DNA of 37,775 nt from an uncultured beta proteobacterium (GTDB lineage Bacteria > Pseudomonadota > Gammaproteobacteria > Burkholderiales > Burkholderiaceae_C). The translations under genes and the position numbers were made by a program. Below the pieces are notes generated by a model, which searched no databases, was not told where the DNA came from, and saw nothing but the letters and a program-made list of their open reading frames with translations. Where the stretch lies: assembly GCA_903822205.1 (NCBI GenBank), contig CAIJOK010000011.1:1-37775 (forward strand), given 5' to 3'. Of the stretch, positions 17,024 to 27,300 are shown in pieces. Position 1 is the stretch's first letter. Every line of letters begins with the position of its first letter.

Positions 17024-17548
17024 ATGGAGAATTCTCTTCCCCCGATACCGGTCAAGCGCTATTTCAGTATCAGCGAAGTCGGTGATTTATGCGGTGTTAA
17101 ACCCCACGTGCTGCGTTACTGGGAGCAGGAGTTCACACAACTGCGTCCCATGAAACGTCGCGGCAACCGACGTTATTACCAGCATCACGAGGTCTTGATG
17201 ATCCGGCATATCCGTGCGCTGTTGTACGACCAAGGTTTTACGATTCAAGGAGCACGCCACAAAATGCAGGGGGGCACTGAGTTTGTCCAGCCAGAGGGTC
17301 GGGATGATCCAGTCGGTCACACAGTCCGACATACAGATGTGCATTCAGATGGTCATTTAGGCAGTGTGTCTCTCTCGGACATATCGGACATAGCGGACGG
17401 CGCACCCGTGGGAACGGTCACCACCCGGTCTGCCAACAAGGTGGCACTGCCCCCGCACCGAGGCATCTCAGGGTGGCAAGATGTTCGTCGTGAGCTGATC
17501 GCCCTGCGCGATCTGCTGACCCTCGATCAAGCGCCTGCCATGTCGTGA
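17024..17548 (+). CDS. MerR-family transcriptional regulator
   Basis: The N-terminal winged helix-turn-helix is clear: YFSISEVGDLCGVKPHVLRY then WEQEFTQL and RRGNRRYYQHHEV, followed by the family helix RHIRALLYDQGFTIQGAR. The C-terminal half is low in conserved features and contains His/Asp/Ser repeats (around HTDVHSDGH and LSDISDIAD), with no metal-binding Cys, so it is not a classical metal sensor. In many Burkholderiales a very similar MerR-like protein follows ihfA; here it follows queA. Target unknown. Confidence 0.9.
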   Translation: MENSLPPIPVKRYFSISEVGDLCGVKPHVLRYWEQEFTQLRPMKRRGNRRYYQHHEVLMIRHIRALLYDQGFTIQGARHKMQGGTEFVQPEGRDDPVGHTVRHTDVHSDGHLGSVSLSDISDIADGAPVGTVTTRSANKVALPPHRGISGWQDVRRELIALRDLLTLDQAPAMS

Positions 17549-17568
17549 CCATCACGGTACACGCCTGC

Positions 17569-19446
17569 CTAGGAGGGGCTTGGGTGAAAACCGCTGACGC
17601 AAGTTTGTAGCACCTGGGTCATGGCTGGCAGGTCGTCCGCGTTGGCCGCTTGTTCCAGATGCGCCAAATGGCCCTGCAAAATGTCCCAAGGTATGAACTC
17701 TTCGTGCGCCTTCATGATGCGGGGGTGAAGGGTGGGACTGGGGTCGTTACCGATCAGCAGCTCTTCATACAGCTTTTCACCTGGACGCAGCCCAATAAAC
17801 CGGATTTCAATGTCGCCTTCAGGGTGGGTGTCGTCGCGTACTTGAAGGCCAGACAACTGTACCAGCCGATAGGCCAAGTCGATGATTTTGACCGGTTGCC
17901 CCATCTCCAGCACAAACACTTCTCCGCCCTGCGCCATGTCACCGGCCTGTAGCACCAGTTGGACGGCCTCGGGGATGGTCATAAAGTAACGGGTCACCTG
18001 CGGGTGGGTTAGTGTCAGCGGCCCGCCATGCGCCAGTTGCGACCTGAACAGCGGTATCACGCTGCCGCTTGACCCAAGCACATTGCCAAAACGCACCATA
18101 CCCAAACAGGTAGCGCCTGGCCCGGCTTGTGCGGCCAATGCCTGCAAGATCAGCTCGGCCATGCGCTTGCTGGCCCCCATGATGTTGGTGGGGCGAACGG
18201 CCTTGTCGGTGGAGACCAGCACCAAGCGCTGTACCCCTGCTGCCTGTGCAGCTTGCGCCACATTCAGGGTGCCAAACACATTGTTGAGGATGCTGATGGC
18301 GGGGTTGCATTCGACCATGGGCACGTGTTTGTAGGCCGCCGCGTGGTAAATCGTGTCGGGTTGACGGGTCTGCAATACCCGGTCCAGGCGGCTGCGGTCG
18401 GTCACACTGGCTAACACGGGCACCAGTTCAAGCCTTTGTCCTGAAGCCTGGCACACCGCATTCAGCTCATGGTGCAGGGCATACAACGCAAATTCGCTGT
18501 GGTCAAGCAATACCAGACGACGTGGCTTGTCCTGCAAAATCTGGCGGCAAAGCTCGCTGCCGATGCTGCCGCCTGCACCGGTAACCAAGATGCTGCGGTC
18601 GGTCTGTGTGACACGACAGACGCTGTCTTGCGGCTTGACCGCATCGCGCCACAGCAGGTCATCGACATCCAGCTCCCTAAAGTCTTGGAGGGTCACTTTG
18701 CCACTGGCCAGGTCGGACAGGCCTGGCAAAGTGCGCGTGTGTACCGGCAAGGTACGAAGCTCCCGAATGATTTGGCTGCGTCGGTCGCGTGAGGCGTTGG
18801 GTATGGCCAGCAAAATATCGGTGATGCACCTCTGTTCGACCAGGTGCGGGACTTCTGTGGGACTAAAAACTGTGACACCATTGATGGTCTGGCCCACTTT
18901 GGCAGGGTCTTCGTCGATAAACCCCAACAGTTTGAACTGTCGGCTAAATGCCAGAGCGGCAGCCGTCTGCACCCCCACCGTGCCCGCCCCGTAAATCAAC
19001 AGCCGGCTTAAACGGCGGGACACATCTCTATTGCCCCCGCCCCCCAGCAGCCAAAGTCGCCCAACAACGCGACTGGCGCTAACCAACAGCAAAAAGATCA
19101 GGGGTTGCAAGATACCCAGACTGCGCGGTATCTGATACCAAAACTGCCAGTGCAAGATGCCCACCAGCAAGACAGCGCTGATCAGGACGGCCCGGGCGGT
19201 CATCAGCAGGGTGTGCAGTCCCATGTACCTAAAAATGGCCCGGTACAGCCCCAGTGCCGTGATGAGCGAGACCTCGATGGCTGGGGCCAACAGAAATATC
19301 CACCATTCCACGCCATGCGGGCGGTACCAGCTTTCAAAGTACATGCAGTACGCAGCCCAGGTGGCCAGCACAGACAAAATCACGTCATTGCCCATCGCGA
19401 TCACGCGCTTGGCAGGGCGTGACAGGTCGCCGATTGTGTTTAGCAT
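17569..19446 (-). CDS. FlaA1/WbpM-type nucleotide-sugar dehydratase/epimerase (membrane)
   Basis: Four hydrophobic segments near the N-terminus anchor the protein in the inner membrane. A nucleotide-binding region (YGAGTVGVQTAAAL) precedes the extended SDR domain with GxxGxxG in LVTGAGGSIGSELCRQIL, the catalytic-side STDKAVRPTNIMGASKR (Met in place of the usual Tyr, as in FlaA1/WbpM/PglF) and KLYEELLI. Such enzymes are UDP-GlcNAc 4,6-dehydratases or C4/C6 epimerases that start O-antigen, capsule or flagellin-glycan sugar synthesis. Length (about 625) fits. ATG 19446 lies 14 bases after the xerC stop; an ATG at 19515 inside xerC is possible. No glycosyltransferase genes are adjacent. Confidence 0.93.
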   Translation of the reverse strand: MLNTIGDLSRPAKRVIAMGNDVILSVLATWAAYCMYFESWYRPHGVEWWIFLLAPAIEVSLITALGLYRAIFRYMGLHTLLMTARAVLISAVLLVGILHWQFWYQIPRSLGILQPLIFLLLVSASRVVGRLWLLGGGGNRDVSRRLSRLLIYGAGTVGVQTAAALAFSRQFKLLGFIDEDPAKVGQTINGVTVFSPTEVPHLVEQRCITDILLAIPNASRDRRSQIIRELRTLPVHTRTLPGLSDLASGKVTLQDFRELDVDDLLWRDAVKPQDSVCRVTQTDRSILVTGAGGSIGSELCRQILQDKPRRLVLLDHSEFALYALHHELNAVCQASGQRLELVPVLASVTDRSRLDRVLQTRQPDTIYHAAAYKHVPMVECNPAISILNNVFGTLNVAQAAQAAGVQRLVLVSTDKAVRPTNIMGASKRMAELILQALAAQAGPGATCLGMVRFGNVLGSSGSVIPLFRSQLAHGGPLTLTHPQVTRYFMTIPEAVQLVLQAGDMAQGGEVFVLEMGQPVKIIDLAYRLVQLSGLQVRDDTHPEGDIEIRFIGLRPGEKLYEELLIGNDPSPTLHPRIMKAHEEFIPWDILQGHLAHLEQAANADDLPAMTQVLQTCVSGFHPSPS

Positions 19447-19459
19447 GCCAAACTGCGCA

Positions 19460-20464
19460 TCATGGCTTTGAAGGGGGCACAGGCTTGGCGTGAGCGCGAG
19501 GGTGAGCTGCGTCATAGGCCCGGGCCAGGTGCTGAAAATCAAGCTGCGTATATATCTGGGTTGAGCGGATGCTGGCATGTCCCAAAAGCTCTTGAACCCC
19601 CCTGATGTCGCTGCTGGACTGCAAGATGTGGCTGGCAAACGAATGGCGCAGCATGTGGGGATGAACCGGCACGGGCAGTCCCGCATCTAGACTGCGCTGC
19701 CGCAGTCTCTGCCAGATGGCGTGGGGTGTCAAACGTGTGCCATGGTGACCCACAAACAGCGCATTTTGCGAGGTGCTGTCGCTCACACGTAGCGACGTAT
19801 CAGACAAGGCCTGAGACAAGGCCTGAGAGCGCACTTGCAACCAGGCACGCAGAGCCTGCACAGACTGCGTTCCCACCGGCACAATGCGGCGCTTGCTGCC
19901 CTTACCCAGCACGTGAGCCTCACCGGTTTGAAGATCAACCCAGCCCTTGGCGATCCGGCTGGGGCCTACATCCAGCCCGGTCAACTCGGCCACCCGCAGC
20001 CCGCTGCCATACAGAAGCTCAACCATGGCGGCATCGCGAATCTCAAACCATGGCGGCATGTCAGCGTTTTGAAAACTGGCCAGTTGCACGGCATCATCCA
20101 CGCCCATGGCTTTGGGCAAAGGTCTGGCGGCTTTGGGCGCACGAACGTCTGAAACGGGGTTGATGACGATCAACGCCTGGTGCATCAACCAGCCATAAAA
20201 CCCGCGCCAGCCCGACAAAATCAGCGCTATGCCCCGACCACTGCGCCCTGCGCCGTGCATCTGTGCTACCCAGCGCCGAATATGGTGGGACTGAACTGCG
20301 ATCAGATGGATGCCGGCCTCTGCGGCGTAGGACTGTAGTTTGGTGAGATCCTGGGCGTAGAGCGTCCAGGTGCGGTCTGCCAGCCGTTTTTCAAACCGAA
20401 CATGGTCCAAATAGCGTTGCACCAAGGGACCAGAAGAGACATCAAAGTCCTCACGTGTTGTCAT
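19460..20464 (-). CDS. xerC: Tyrosine recombinase XerC
   Basis: The N-terminal SAM-like domain starts near VQRYLDHVRFEKRLADRTW. The catalytic domain has Arg in LLYGSGLRVAELTGLD, Lys in VLGKGSKRRIVP, H-x-x-R in HMLRHSFASHIL, and GHASIRSTQIYTQL with the nucleophilic Tyr. Position after DUF484 and dapF identifies it as XerC rather than XerD; it resolves chromosome dimers at dif with XerD. ATG at 20464 gives 334 residues. A longer start at 20587 would translate a repeat into a Ser-Leu run and is unlikely. A SQALSQALS repetition around residue 235 is an insertion. Confidence 0.92.
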   Translation of the reverse strand: MTTREDFDVSSGPLVQRYLDHVRFEKRLADRTWTLYAQDLTKLQSYAAEAGIHLIAVQSHHIRRWVAQMHGAGRSGRGIALILSGWRGFYGWLMHQALIVINPVSDVRAPKAARPLPKAMGVDDAVQLASFQNADMPPWFEIRDAAMVELLYGSGLRVAELTGLDVGPSRIAKGWVDLQTGEAHVLGKGSKRRIVPVGTQSVQALRAWLQVRSQALSQALSDTSLRVSDSTSQNALFVGHHGTRLTPHAIWQRLRQRSLDAGLPVPVHPHMLRHSFASHILQSSSDIRGVQELLGHASIRSTQIYTQLDFQHLARAYDAAHPRAHAKPVPPSKP

Positions 20465-20478
20465 GATGCCAAGAGCAA

Positions 20479-20521
<43 letters not shown>

Positions 20522-20601
20522 ATCCAAATCAAGGATGCCAGGGGTCAAAAGTCTAGGTGCATCCGCCAGGGGGCCGCTACGACCCACAGCGCCCCATCGG
20601 T

Positions 20602-21348
20602 TTACACAGCATCCGATCGCAGCCGCGATAAAGCCGCACCGGCCAACATGGCAATGCTGACCAGAAACTCAGTACCCATGGTGTTGTTAAAACGCTGGGC
20701 ATCGGGCGATGCCAGTACCAGCAATCCAAAAGCCGGCAAGGCACAGTCCTCGGCATCATGGCGCAACGGCAAAATCGCCAGTGATGCCACAGCGGAAGGA
20801 TCAGGCAGCCAACGAACCACTTCAAGCGAGGTGTTGGCACCACAAAAAGGCTCGGTCAATGAGCTGGCAAACAACTTGGCATCGTCACTGACCCCCTGTG
20901 CAAAGTCGGCATCTGCAAAGCAAGGCGCAACATCCCACACTTTGATGCAAACCTGTGGCACGTCAAACCTGTCAGCCAGGTCACCAGCCAAGAGGCCCGG
21001 CAACGCCGCAACATCAGGATTAAGCAACAGGGCCCGCACCCACAACAACAGTTTGTCAGAGGAGATCATGTTGTTGTTGACATTGCGAATCATGTCCATG
21101 ATACGCATCTCAAACATTTTGATTTTGTCACGTAACAAATTGGCCTGACGTTCTTGCAAACTGATGGCACGATGACCATTGGGGTCAAACAGTCGCACAG
21201 ATGCCAGCAGGTCGGCATAACGTTCAAAAAAATCAGGCGTTTTGATCAAATAATCGGCAATATCGTCTTCGGTGATGGTGTCGGTTTTCTGGATGGGTGT
21301 CAAAACCGCAGGGGTGACCACAGGATGGGTGTTGGTATTAAGATTCAT
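20602..21348 (-). CDS. DUF484 family protein
   Basis: DUF484 proteins are GAF-like cytosolic proteins encoded between dapF and xerC in many proteobacteria, exactly as here. The start region has ITEDDIADYLIKTPDFFERY and HGHR-type GHRAISLQERQ, both typical. The rest includes the GAF-like core with LLWVRALLLNPD and LAILPLRHD, and a last stretch STGT-like TMGTEFLVSIAMLAGAAL. ATG 21348 is chosen over 21390 because it precedes the conserved part. Function is not established; context suggests cell-division or recombination work with XerC. Confidence 0.88.
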   Translation of the reverse strand: MNLNTNTHPVVTPAVLTPIQKTDTITEDDIADYLIKTPDFFERYADLLASVRLFDPNGHRAISLQERQANLLRDKIKMFEMRIMDMIRNVNNNMISSDKLLLWVRALLLNPDVAALPGLLAGDLADRFDVPQVCIKVWDVAPCFADADFAQGVSDDAKLFASSLTEPFCGANTSLEVVRWLPDPSAVASLAILPLRHDAEDCALPAFGLLVLASPDAQRFNNTMGTEFLVSIAMLAGAALSRLRSDAV

Positions 21349-21438
21349 AATGAATAATGAATAATATATTTTAAATAGATGATCAATCAATTATAAAAAA
21401 AAGAGAATCCATAGGCACTGGTTCGTGATATAGACGAT

Positions 21439-22320
21439 CTACAAACCGTCTGGTATCTCTATCGTGCCATGAAAAACAACGGTGGCCGGTCCGGTCAATA
21501 ATACCGGCGAATCCACACTTTGCCAGTCAATGCTCAACATACCGCCCTTGGTTTCAACCTGCACAGCGGTATCCAGCAGGCCCATCCGAATGCCTGCTAC
21601 AACCGCCGCACAAGCACCGGTGCCACAGGCCAAGGTCTCGCCTGCACCGCGTTCGTACACCCGCAACCGAATGCGACGGCGGTCTTGTACCTGCATAAAC
21701 CCGGCATTGACGCGCTGCGAAAAACAGGCGTGATGTTCGATCAACGGGCCCAACACCTGTACAGGCGCGGTATCCACGTCATCCACCCTCTGCACCGCGT
21801 GGGGGTTGCCCATCGAAACGACTGCGACATGAATGGTTGAAGTAGTCCCCTGATCAGAACGGTCGATCTTGAGTGGCCATTGTTGCCACAAACCGCAGGG
21901 TACAGGCATCAGACCCTCGGGGTTAAACATTTGAACCGGCAGGTCAAAGACGGGCAGCCCCATGTCCACCCTGACCTGACCGTCGGGCATCAGGGTGGGG
22001 GTGATCACACCCGAACGAGTCTGAACACGAATGCTGGCCTTGTCCGACAAACCTGTATCGCGAACAAACCGCACAAAACACCGCGCACCATTACCGCATT
22101 GCTCAACCTCACGGCCATCAGCATTGTGGATGACATATTCAAAATCAATACCCTCGGCGGGTGACGGACGCACCGTCAAAATCTGATCGGCTCCCACCCC
22201 AAAATGACGATCCGCCAACAAGCGGTAATGCGACGGCAACAACCCAAATCTCTGACGGGTTTCATCGATCATCACAAAATCATTGCCGGCACCCTGCATT
22301 TTGGCGAATGGAATCATCAT
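21439..22320 (-). CDS. dapF: Diaminopimelate epimerase DapF
   Basis: The two catalytic cysteines are in [10 protein letters not shown] and [11 protein letters not shown], the hallmark of Dap[14 protein letters not shown] opens the protein and [14 protein letters not shown] precedes the second Cys. It interconverts LL- and meso-diaminopimelate for lysine and peptidoglycan synthesis. Length (293) matches. Two ATGs in tandem at 22320 and 22317 are possible starts. A small TACCC/GGGTA hairpin followed by GTTTT lies just upstream at about 22325-22347 on the same strand and may end the rplI transcript, separating dapF from the ribosomal operon. Confidence 0.97.
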   Translation of the reverse strand: MMIPFAKMQGAGNDFVMIDETRQRFGLLPSHYRLLADRHFGVGADQILTVRPSPAEGIDFEYVIHNADGREVEQCGNGARCFVRFVRDTGLSDKASIRVQTRSGVITPTLMPDGQVRVDMGLPVFDLPVQMFNPEGLMPVPCGLWQQWPLKIDRSDQGTTSTIHVAVVSMGNPHAVQRVDDVDTAPVQVLGPLIEHHACFSQRVNAGFMQVQDRRRIRLRVYERGAGETLACGTGACAAVVAGIRMGLLDTAVQVETKGGMLSIDWQSVDSPVLLTGPATVVFHGTIEIPDGL

Positions 22321-22406
22321 AGGAAAACTACCCGGCCAATGGGTAATTCATTCGGATCATCCACCCAAAAATATGCAGGCGTGCAAACCCAGGTTCAATG
22401 CAGCCA

Positions 22407-22859
22407 TCAGGCAGTCTCGCCGTAAACCGATACGGTGAGGGACACCTGCACATCGGTATGCAAAATGACATTCACGGTGCTGTCGCTGACGAGCTTGATA
22501 GGACCGGCTTGCATCCGAACCTGGGCCTTGGTCACAGCGAAACCATTGCGCGACAGTTCCTCCGCAATGTCTGCGGGAGTGACCGACCCAAACAATCGAC
22601 CGTCCACACCGGCTTTTTGGGTGATCTTGCACGTAAAAATTTTGAGCCTTTCAGCAACAGCCAAAGCATCAGCCAGTTTGGCCTGCGCTGCTTTTTCAAG
22701 CTCAACGCGACGGGTCTCAAACTCTCGTTTTGCGGCTTCGGTGGCACGTTTGGCGCGCCCCGTGGGGATTAAAAAGTTGCGTGCATAACCGTCTTTGACA
22801 CGGACAATGTCGCCTAAAGTGCCAAGATTGACAACCTTGTCGAGCAGAATAATTTGCAT
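22407..22859 (-). CDS. rplI: Large ribosomal subunit protein L9
   Basis: 150 residues beginning [20 protein letters not shown] and [16 protein letters not shown], the L9 signature. The long central helix and the C-terminal domain ([14 protein letters not shown]) are present at normal length. It is the last gene of the S6-PriB-S18-L9 operon and binds 23S rRNA near the L1 stalk. Confidence 0.99.
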   Translation of the reverse strand: MQIILLDKVVNLGTLGDIVRVKDGYARNFLIPTGRAKRATEAAKREFETRRVELEKAAQAKLADALAVAERLKIFTCKITQKAGVDGRLFGSVTPADIAEELSRNGFAVTKAQVRMQAGPIKLVSDSTVNVILHTDVQVSLTVSVYGETA

Positions 22860-22870
22860 GGTGGCAGTCC

Positions 22871-23155
22871 TTAAACCTTGTGCTGGTCGCTATAGGGCAG
22901 CATGGCCAAAAAACGGGCACGTTTGATGGCAGTATTGAGCTGACGCTGAAAAAAAGCACGGGTGCCGGTCAACCGTGCGGGAATGATCTTGCCGTTTTCT
23001 GCAATGAAATCGCGCAGGGTGTCAATATCTTTGTAATCGATCTCGGTGACACCGGTTACCGTAAAACGGCAAAAGCGTTTGCGCTTGAAAAGCAAATTTT
23101 GGGCAGGGCGCTTGGGGCGCTTGTCTTTGTTGTTAAAACGTCTGGGTCCGGCCAT
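22871..23155 (-). CDS. rpsR: Small ribosomal subunit protein S18
   Basis: 94 residues with the S18 core ([40 protein letters not shown]). It pairs with S6 on the 30S platform. It lies 11 bases before rplI and 97 bases after priB; the spacer to priB holds no gene. Confidence 0.99.
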   Translation of the reverse strand: MAGPRRFNNKDKRPKRPAQNLLFKRKRFCRFTVTGVTEIDYKDIDTLRDFIAENGKIIPARLTGTRAFFQRQLNTAIKRARFLAMLPYSDQHKV

Positions 23156-23252
23156 GATGAGTCCTTGATAAAGATAAACGGTGAAATAGGATTGAAGGAT
23201 GATCGAGAGTCAACAAAACTGGCAACACTTTGGTATCTGACCCGCGTACCAG

Positions 23253-23705
23253 TCAAATAAGTGAAAGGGGAGAAATAGGTGAAATGGGCGAGATGGGTGA
23301 GATGGGTGAGATGGGTGAGATGGGTGAGATGGGTGAGATGGGTGAAAAATCCTGGATGTGAAAAATGATTTGCTTGGTGCCCTTGGGTGTCGCCAAAAAC
23401 CCCAAAAACCTCCACACCGTACCAACATCCTGGCGCACAAGGCGCTCGGCAATGGCTCCAAAGGATACCGACTTAAGGGTGGCCGTGACCTGTCTCGATT
23501 GTCCGGCCTCGCTGACTTCAGAGGCATGTTCCAGACGTGCGTTCAGGGCAGGCACCCCTGACGGGGTGTAACGCAAGGTGTCGATTTCAACCACGCTGGC
23601 ATGCAAGATGAGCTGATTGGCAACACCGGTTGCCCTCTGGGGCAAGTCAGGCAGAGGTTGAACGGGGTTTGGGGGGGGAGACAGACTGGAAACACCAGAC
23701 GGCAT
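23253..23705 (-). CDS. priB: Primosomal replication protein PriB with a repetitive C-terminal tail
   Basis: The OB-fold of PriB is recognisable: NQLILHASVVEIDTLRYTPS, VPALNARLEHASE, VTATLKSVSFGAIAERL and the end FLATPKGTKQIIFHIQDF. PriB is a single-stranded DNA-binding replication restart protein encoded between rpsF and rpsR in betaproteobacteria. Family members stop soon after the IIFHIQDF strand. Here the frame continues with a tail of (Ser-Pro-Ile)n, ending PLSLI, made by a nonanucleotide repeat. The N-terminal extension (about 25 residues, Pro-rich) may be shorter in reality. Function is probably retained, since the OB core is complete. Confidence 0.93.
   Translation of the reverse strand: MPSGVSSLSPPPNPVQPLPDLPQRATGVANQLILHASVVEIDTLRYTPSGVPALNARLEHASEVSEAGQSRQVTATLKSVSFGAIAERLVRQDVGTVWRFLGFLATPKGTKQIIFHIQDFSPISPISPISPISPISPISPISPISPLSLI
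23281..23343. repeat. 9-bp tandem repeat encoding the PriB tail
   Basis: One GAAATGGGC unit is followed by six perfect GAGATGGGT units. Read on the - strand each gives Ser-Pro-Ile in phase with priB. A related GAGAAATAGGT lies just left of it. Such perfect repetition suggests recent expansion. Confidence 0.95.
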
Positions 23706-23718
23706 CTAGGGGCCGCCC

Positions 23719-24084
23719 TCAGGCCTGGTACTCAGGCTGTTGCGACCTGCGGGACTCTTCGCGTTCCATGGATTTCACCATGGATGACGGGCCGGTGTCG
23801 GCCTGTTTTCGCGACACGGTCAAATGCCGCAGCACGGCATCGTTGAACTTAAAGGCGTGTTCAAGCTCGGACAAAATGGCCTGATCGGTCTCAATGTTGA
23901 TGCACAAATAATGGGCCTTGGACAGCTTTCTGATCTGATAAACCAGTTGGCGACGTCCCCAGTCTTCAACACGGTGAACCTTGCCGCCACCGTTCAAGAT
24001 CATGCCCTTGTAACGCTCAAGCATGGCGGGCACTTGTTCACTCTGATCCGGATGGATCATGAGGATAATTTCGTAATGACGCAT
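23719..24084 (-). CDS. rpsF: Small ribosomal subunit protein S6
   Basis: 121 residues with [36 protein letters not shown] and HYLCINIE, the S6 fold. It heads the operon; priB starts 13 bases downstream. The C-terminal tail is charged, as usual for S6. The gene is transcribed divergently from the DUF3683 oxidoreductase. Confidence 0.99.
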   Translation of the reverse strand: MRHYEIILMIHPDQSEQVPAMLERYKGMILNGGGKVHRVEDWGRRQLVYQIRKLSKAHYLCINIETDQAILSELEHAFKFNDAVLRHLTVSRKQADTGPSSMVKSMEREESRRSQQPEYQA

Positions 24085-24126
24085 GAATAGTCCTTATGGA
24101 ATCAAAAACCCAGGAATGGGCAACAG

Positions 24127-24154
24127 CCACCCCCGGCGTCGGTGTGGGGTGTGG
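24127..24154 (-). promoter_or_regulatory. Hairpin in the rpsF leader, candidate S6:S18 autoregulatory motif
   Basis: On the rpsF strand CCACACCCC pairs with GGGGGTGG (one bulged base) around a loop containing CACCGACGCC. rpsF leaders in many bacteria carry a hairpin with a CCG element that the S6:S18 complex binds to repress the operon. Place and CCG content fit; the exact fold was not verified. A TACAAT (-10-like) lies upstream on the same strand at 24168-24173, without a clear -35. Confidence 0.4.
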
Positions 24155-24312
24155 CAAAGAGCGGCGGATTGTAGCGATGGCCTGACCACTTTTTGGTGTA
24201 CGTGTGGCGCTATTCACATGATCTGTCAGGGGCTTGGGCCGCCACGCTAAGGTAATATCGTCCGTCCAACCAGAGGGCTTGCCCCGTGTTTGCTGCCCCC
24301 CAGACTCACTTC

Positions 24313-27300
24313 ATGAACGTTCCAACTCCCCCTCCCCCTCCCGCTCAGCAGACCACAGCGCTTGCCCCTCCTCTTGGCCCAGACCGCATCCGCGAGATTC
24401 CGTACAACTACACCTCGTTTTCTGACCGCGAAATCGTTATTCGGCTGCTGGGGCAGGCGGCTTGGGGGTGGCTAAACCTCTTGCGCGACGAACGCCGCAC
24501 CGGTCGATCGGCCCGCATGTTGTACGAGGTTCTGGGCGACATCTGGGTGGTGCAACGCAATCCCTATCTGCAAGACGACTTGCTGGCCAACCCCCAACGT
24601 CGTGTTTTGTTGGTGCAAGCCTTGCAGCATCGTTTGACCGAGATTCAAAAGCGCCGTACCCCACAGCTTGACCCCACACGTGATGCGCTGGTGGGGCAAC
24701 TGCTGGATGCTGCCGACAGGGCCGTACAGACGTTTGATGAGAGCCTGGTTGAATGCGCGATGCTGCGCCGTCAAACGAGGCGTGTACTGGCCAAACTGAC
24801 GGCCAAGGACAACATCAAATTCGATGGCCTGTCGCGTGTCAGCCATGTGACCGATGCCACCGACTGGCGGGTTGAATACCCCTTTGTGGTGCTGACCCCC
24901 GACACCGAGGCGGAGCTGGCCCATCTCGTCAAGGGCTGTATCTCGCTAGGGCTGACCCTTATTCCGCGCGGCGGCGGCACAGGTTACAACGGTGGCGTGG
25001 TTCCGCTTACCCCCAAAAGTGTGGTGATCAACACCGAAAAACTCGATGCCCTGTCCGAGGTTGAAATGCTGCGCCTGCCAGGCTTGGATCATGACGTGGC
25101 CACCCTGTGGACGCAAGTGGGCGTGGTGACCAACCGTGTGTCGCAGGCTGCAGAACGCGCCGGTTTTGTGTTTGCGGTCGATACCACTTCGGCAGAGGCC
25201 TCGTGCATTGGCGGCAACATTGCCATGAATGCCGGTGGCAAAAAGGCCGTGTTGTGGGGCACTGCCTTGGACAATTTGGCCAGTTGGCGCATGGTGACAC
25301 CGCAGGCTGAGTGGTTGGAAGTCACCCGCCTCAACCATAACCTGGGCAAAATTCACGATACACCGGTTGCCAGTTTTGAACTGAAGTACTTCAAGGCCGA
25401 CGGCAAAACGCCTTTGCGCACCGAGCGTCTGGACATCGCAGGCAGCACTTTTCGCAAGGCTGGCCTGGGCAAGGACGTGACCGACAAATTTTTGGGCGGA
25501 CTGCCAGGCATTCAAAAAGAAGGCTGCGATGGCCTGATCACCAGCGCCCGCTGGGTGGTCCATCGCATGCCCCGCCACACCCGCACGGTGTGTCTTGAGT
25601 TTTTTGGCAATGCCCGTGACGCTGTGCCGTCCATTGTTGAAATCAAAGACTTTATGTTTGCCGAGCAAAAGCGCAGCGGTGTGATGCTGGCCGGACTGGA
25701 GCACCTTGATGACCGCTATCTGAAGGCCGTCGGTTATGCCACCAAATCGCGACTTGGAGCGATCGGAACGGGCAGCACCCTGCCCAAGATGGTGCTGTTT
25801 GGCGACATTGCAGGCGACGATGCCGATGCGGTCGCCCGTGTGACCGATGAAGTGGTTCGCATCGCCAACTCGCGCCACGGTCAGGGCTTTGTCGCTGTCA
25901 GCCCGGAGGCCCGTAAAAAGTTTTGGCTGGATCGCAAGCGCACTGCCGCCATCAGCCGACACACCAATGCGTTCAAAATCAACGAAGACGTGGTGATTCC
26001 GCTGCCCCGCATGGCCGAATACACCGACGGCATTGAACGCATCAACATTGAACTGAGCCTGCAAAACAAACTGGCGTTGTGTGATGCGTTACAGCACTTT
26101 TTGAACCAGGGTCATTTGCCACTGGAAAGGCCTGATGATGCCGATGGCATTTCTGCTGCCGACTTGCTTGAAGACCGCGTCGCCCAGGCCCAAGCTCTGC
26201 TGACCGAGGTACGCGCATTGTGGGCCAGTTGGTTACACGACGTGGATGCCCTGTTTGTGCCCCTGCAAAACCACAGCCTGCGCGCCAGTTGGAAGACGCA
26301 AATTCTGCAACCGTTCCAACAAATTTTCTCAGGTACAGCCTTTGCGCCCATCTTGCAGGAATGCAAAACCATCCACCAGCGGGTGCTGACGGGGCGGGTG
26401 TGGGTGGCATTGCACATGCACGCTGGCGATGGCAATGTGCATACCAACATTCCGGTCAATAGCGACGACTACGACATGCTGCAAGCCGCTCACGGCGCAG
26501 TCAAACGCATCATGGCCTTGGCCCGCAGTCTGGACGGTGTGATCTCTGGCGAGCACGGCATCGGCATCACCAAGCTGGCATTTTTAAGCGACGCTGAGCT
26601 TGCACCTTTTGCCGCGTACAAGGCCAGAGTCGACCCGCATGGGCATTTCAATCAGGGTAAATTGCTACGGACTCCAGCGCCCACAACGCAGACTGGACGG
26701 GCGTTAGAGGCCAATTTACCTCATGCCGATTTGACCAACGCCTATACCCCCAGCTTTGGCCTGATGGGGCATGAGTCCATCATCATGCAGCAAAGCGACA
26801 TCGGCGCGATCGCCCTGAGCATCAAAAACTGCCTGCGCTGCGGCAAGTGCAAACCGGTGTGTTCCACCCACGTTCCACGCGCCAATCTGCTCTACAGCCC
26901 GCGCAACAAAATTTTGGCCATCTCGCTGCTGGTCGAGGCATTTTTGTACGAAGAGCAAACCCGCAGGGGCGTGAGCATCAAGCATTGGCAAGAGTTTGAG
27001 GACGTGGCCGACCACTGCACCTTGTGCCACAAATGTGAGTCGCCCTGCCCTGTCGATATCGATCTGGGCGATGTATCAATGGCCATGCGCAACCTGCTGC
27101 GCAAGATGGGGCAAAAGAGTTTTAGGCCCGCCGGTGCGGCCGCCATGTTCATGCTCAACGCCACGCAGCCCGACACCATCCGTGCAGCGCGATCGGTCAT
27201 GGTTCATGTCGCCATCCCGGCGCAGCGCCTGGCCGCCGGCCTGCTTAAAGTCGTGGCACGCCAGCAGACCCAAGCCCCACCGGCCACACTGGGAACGGCC

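Noticed and set aside
24946-26064. A 372-codon open frame opposite the DUF3683 oxidoreductase
   Set aside because: It is fully antisense to a gene with clear domains, is rich in His, Gln and Gly as expected of a shadow frame of GC-rich coding DNA, and resembles no family.
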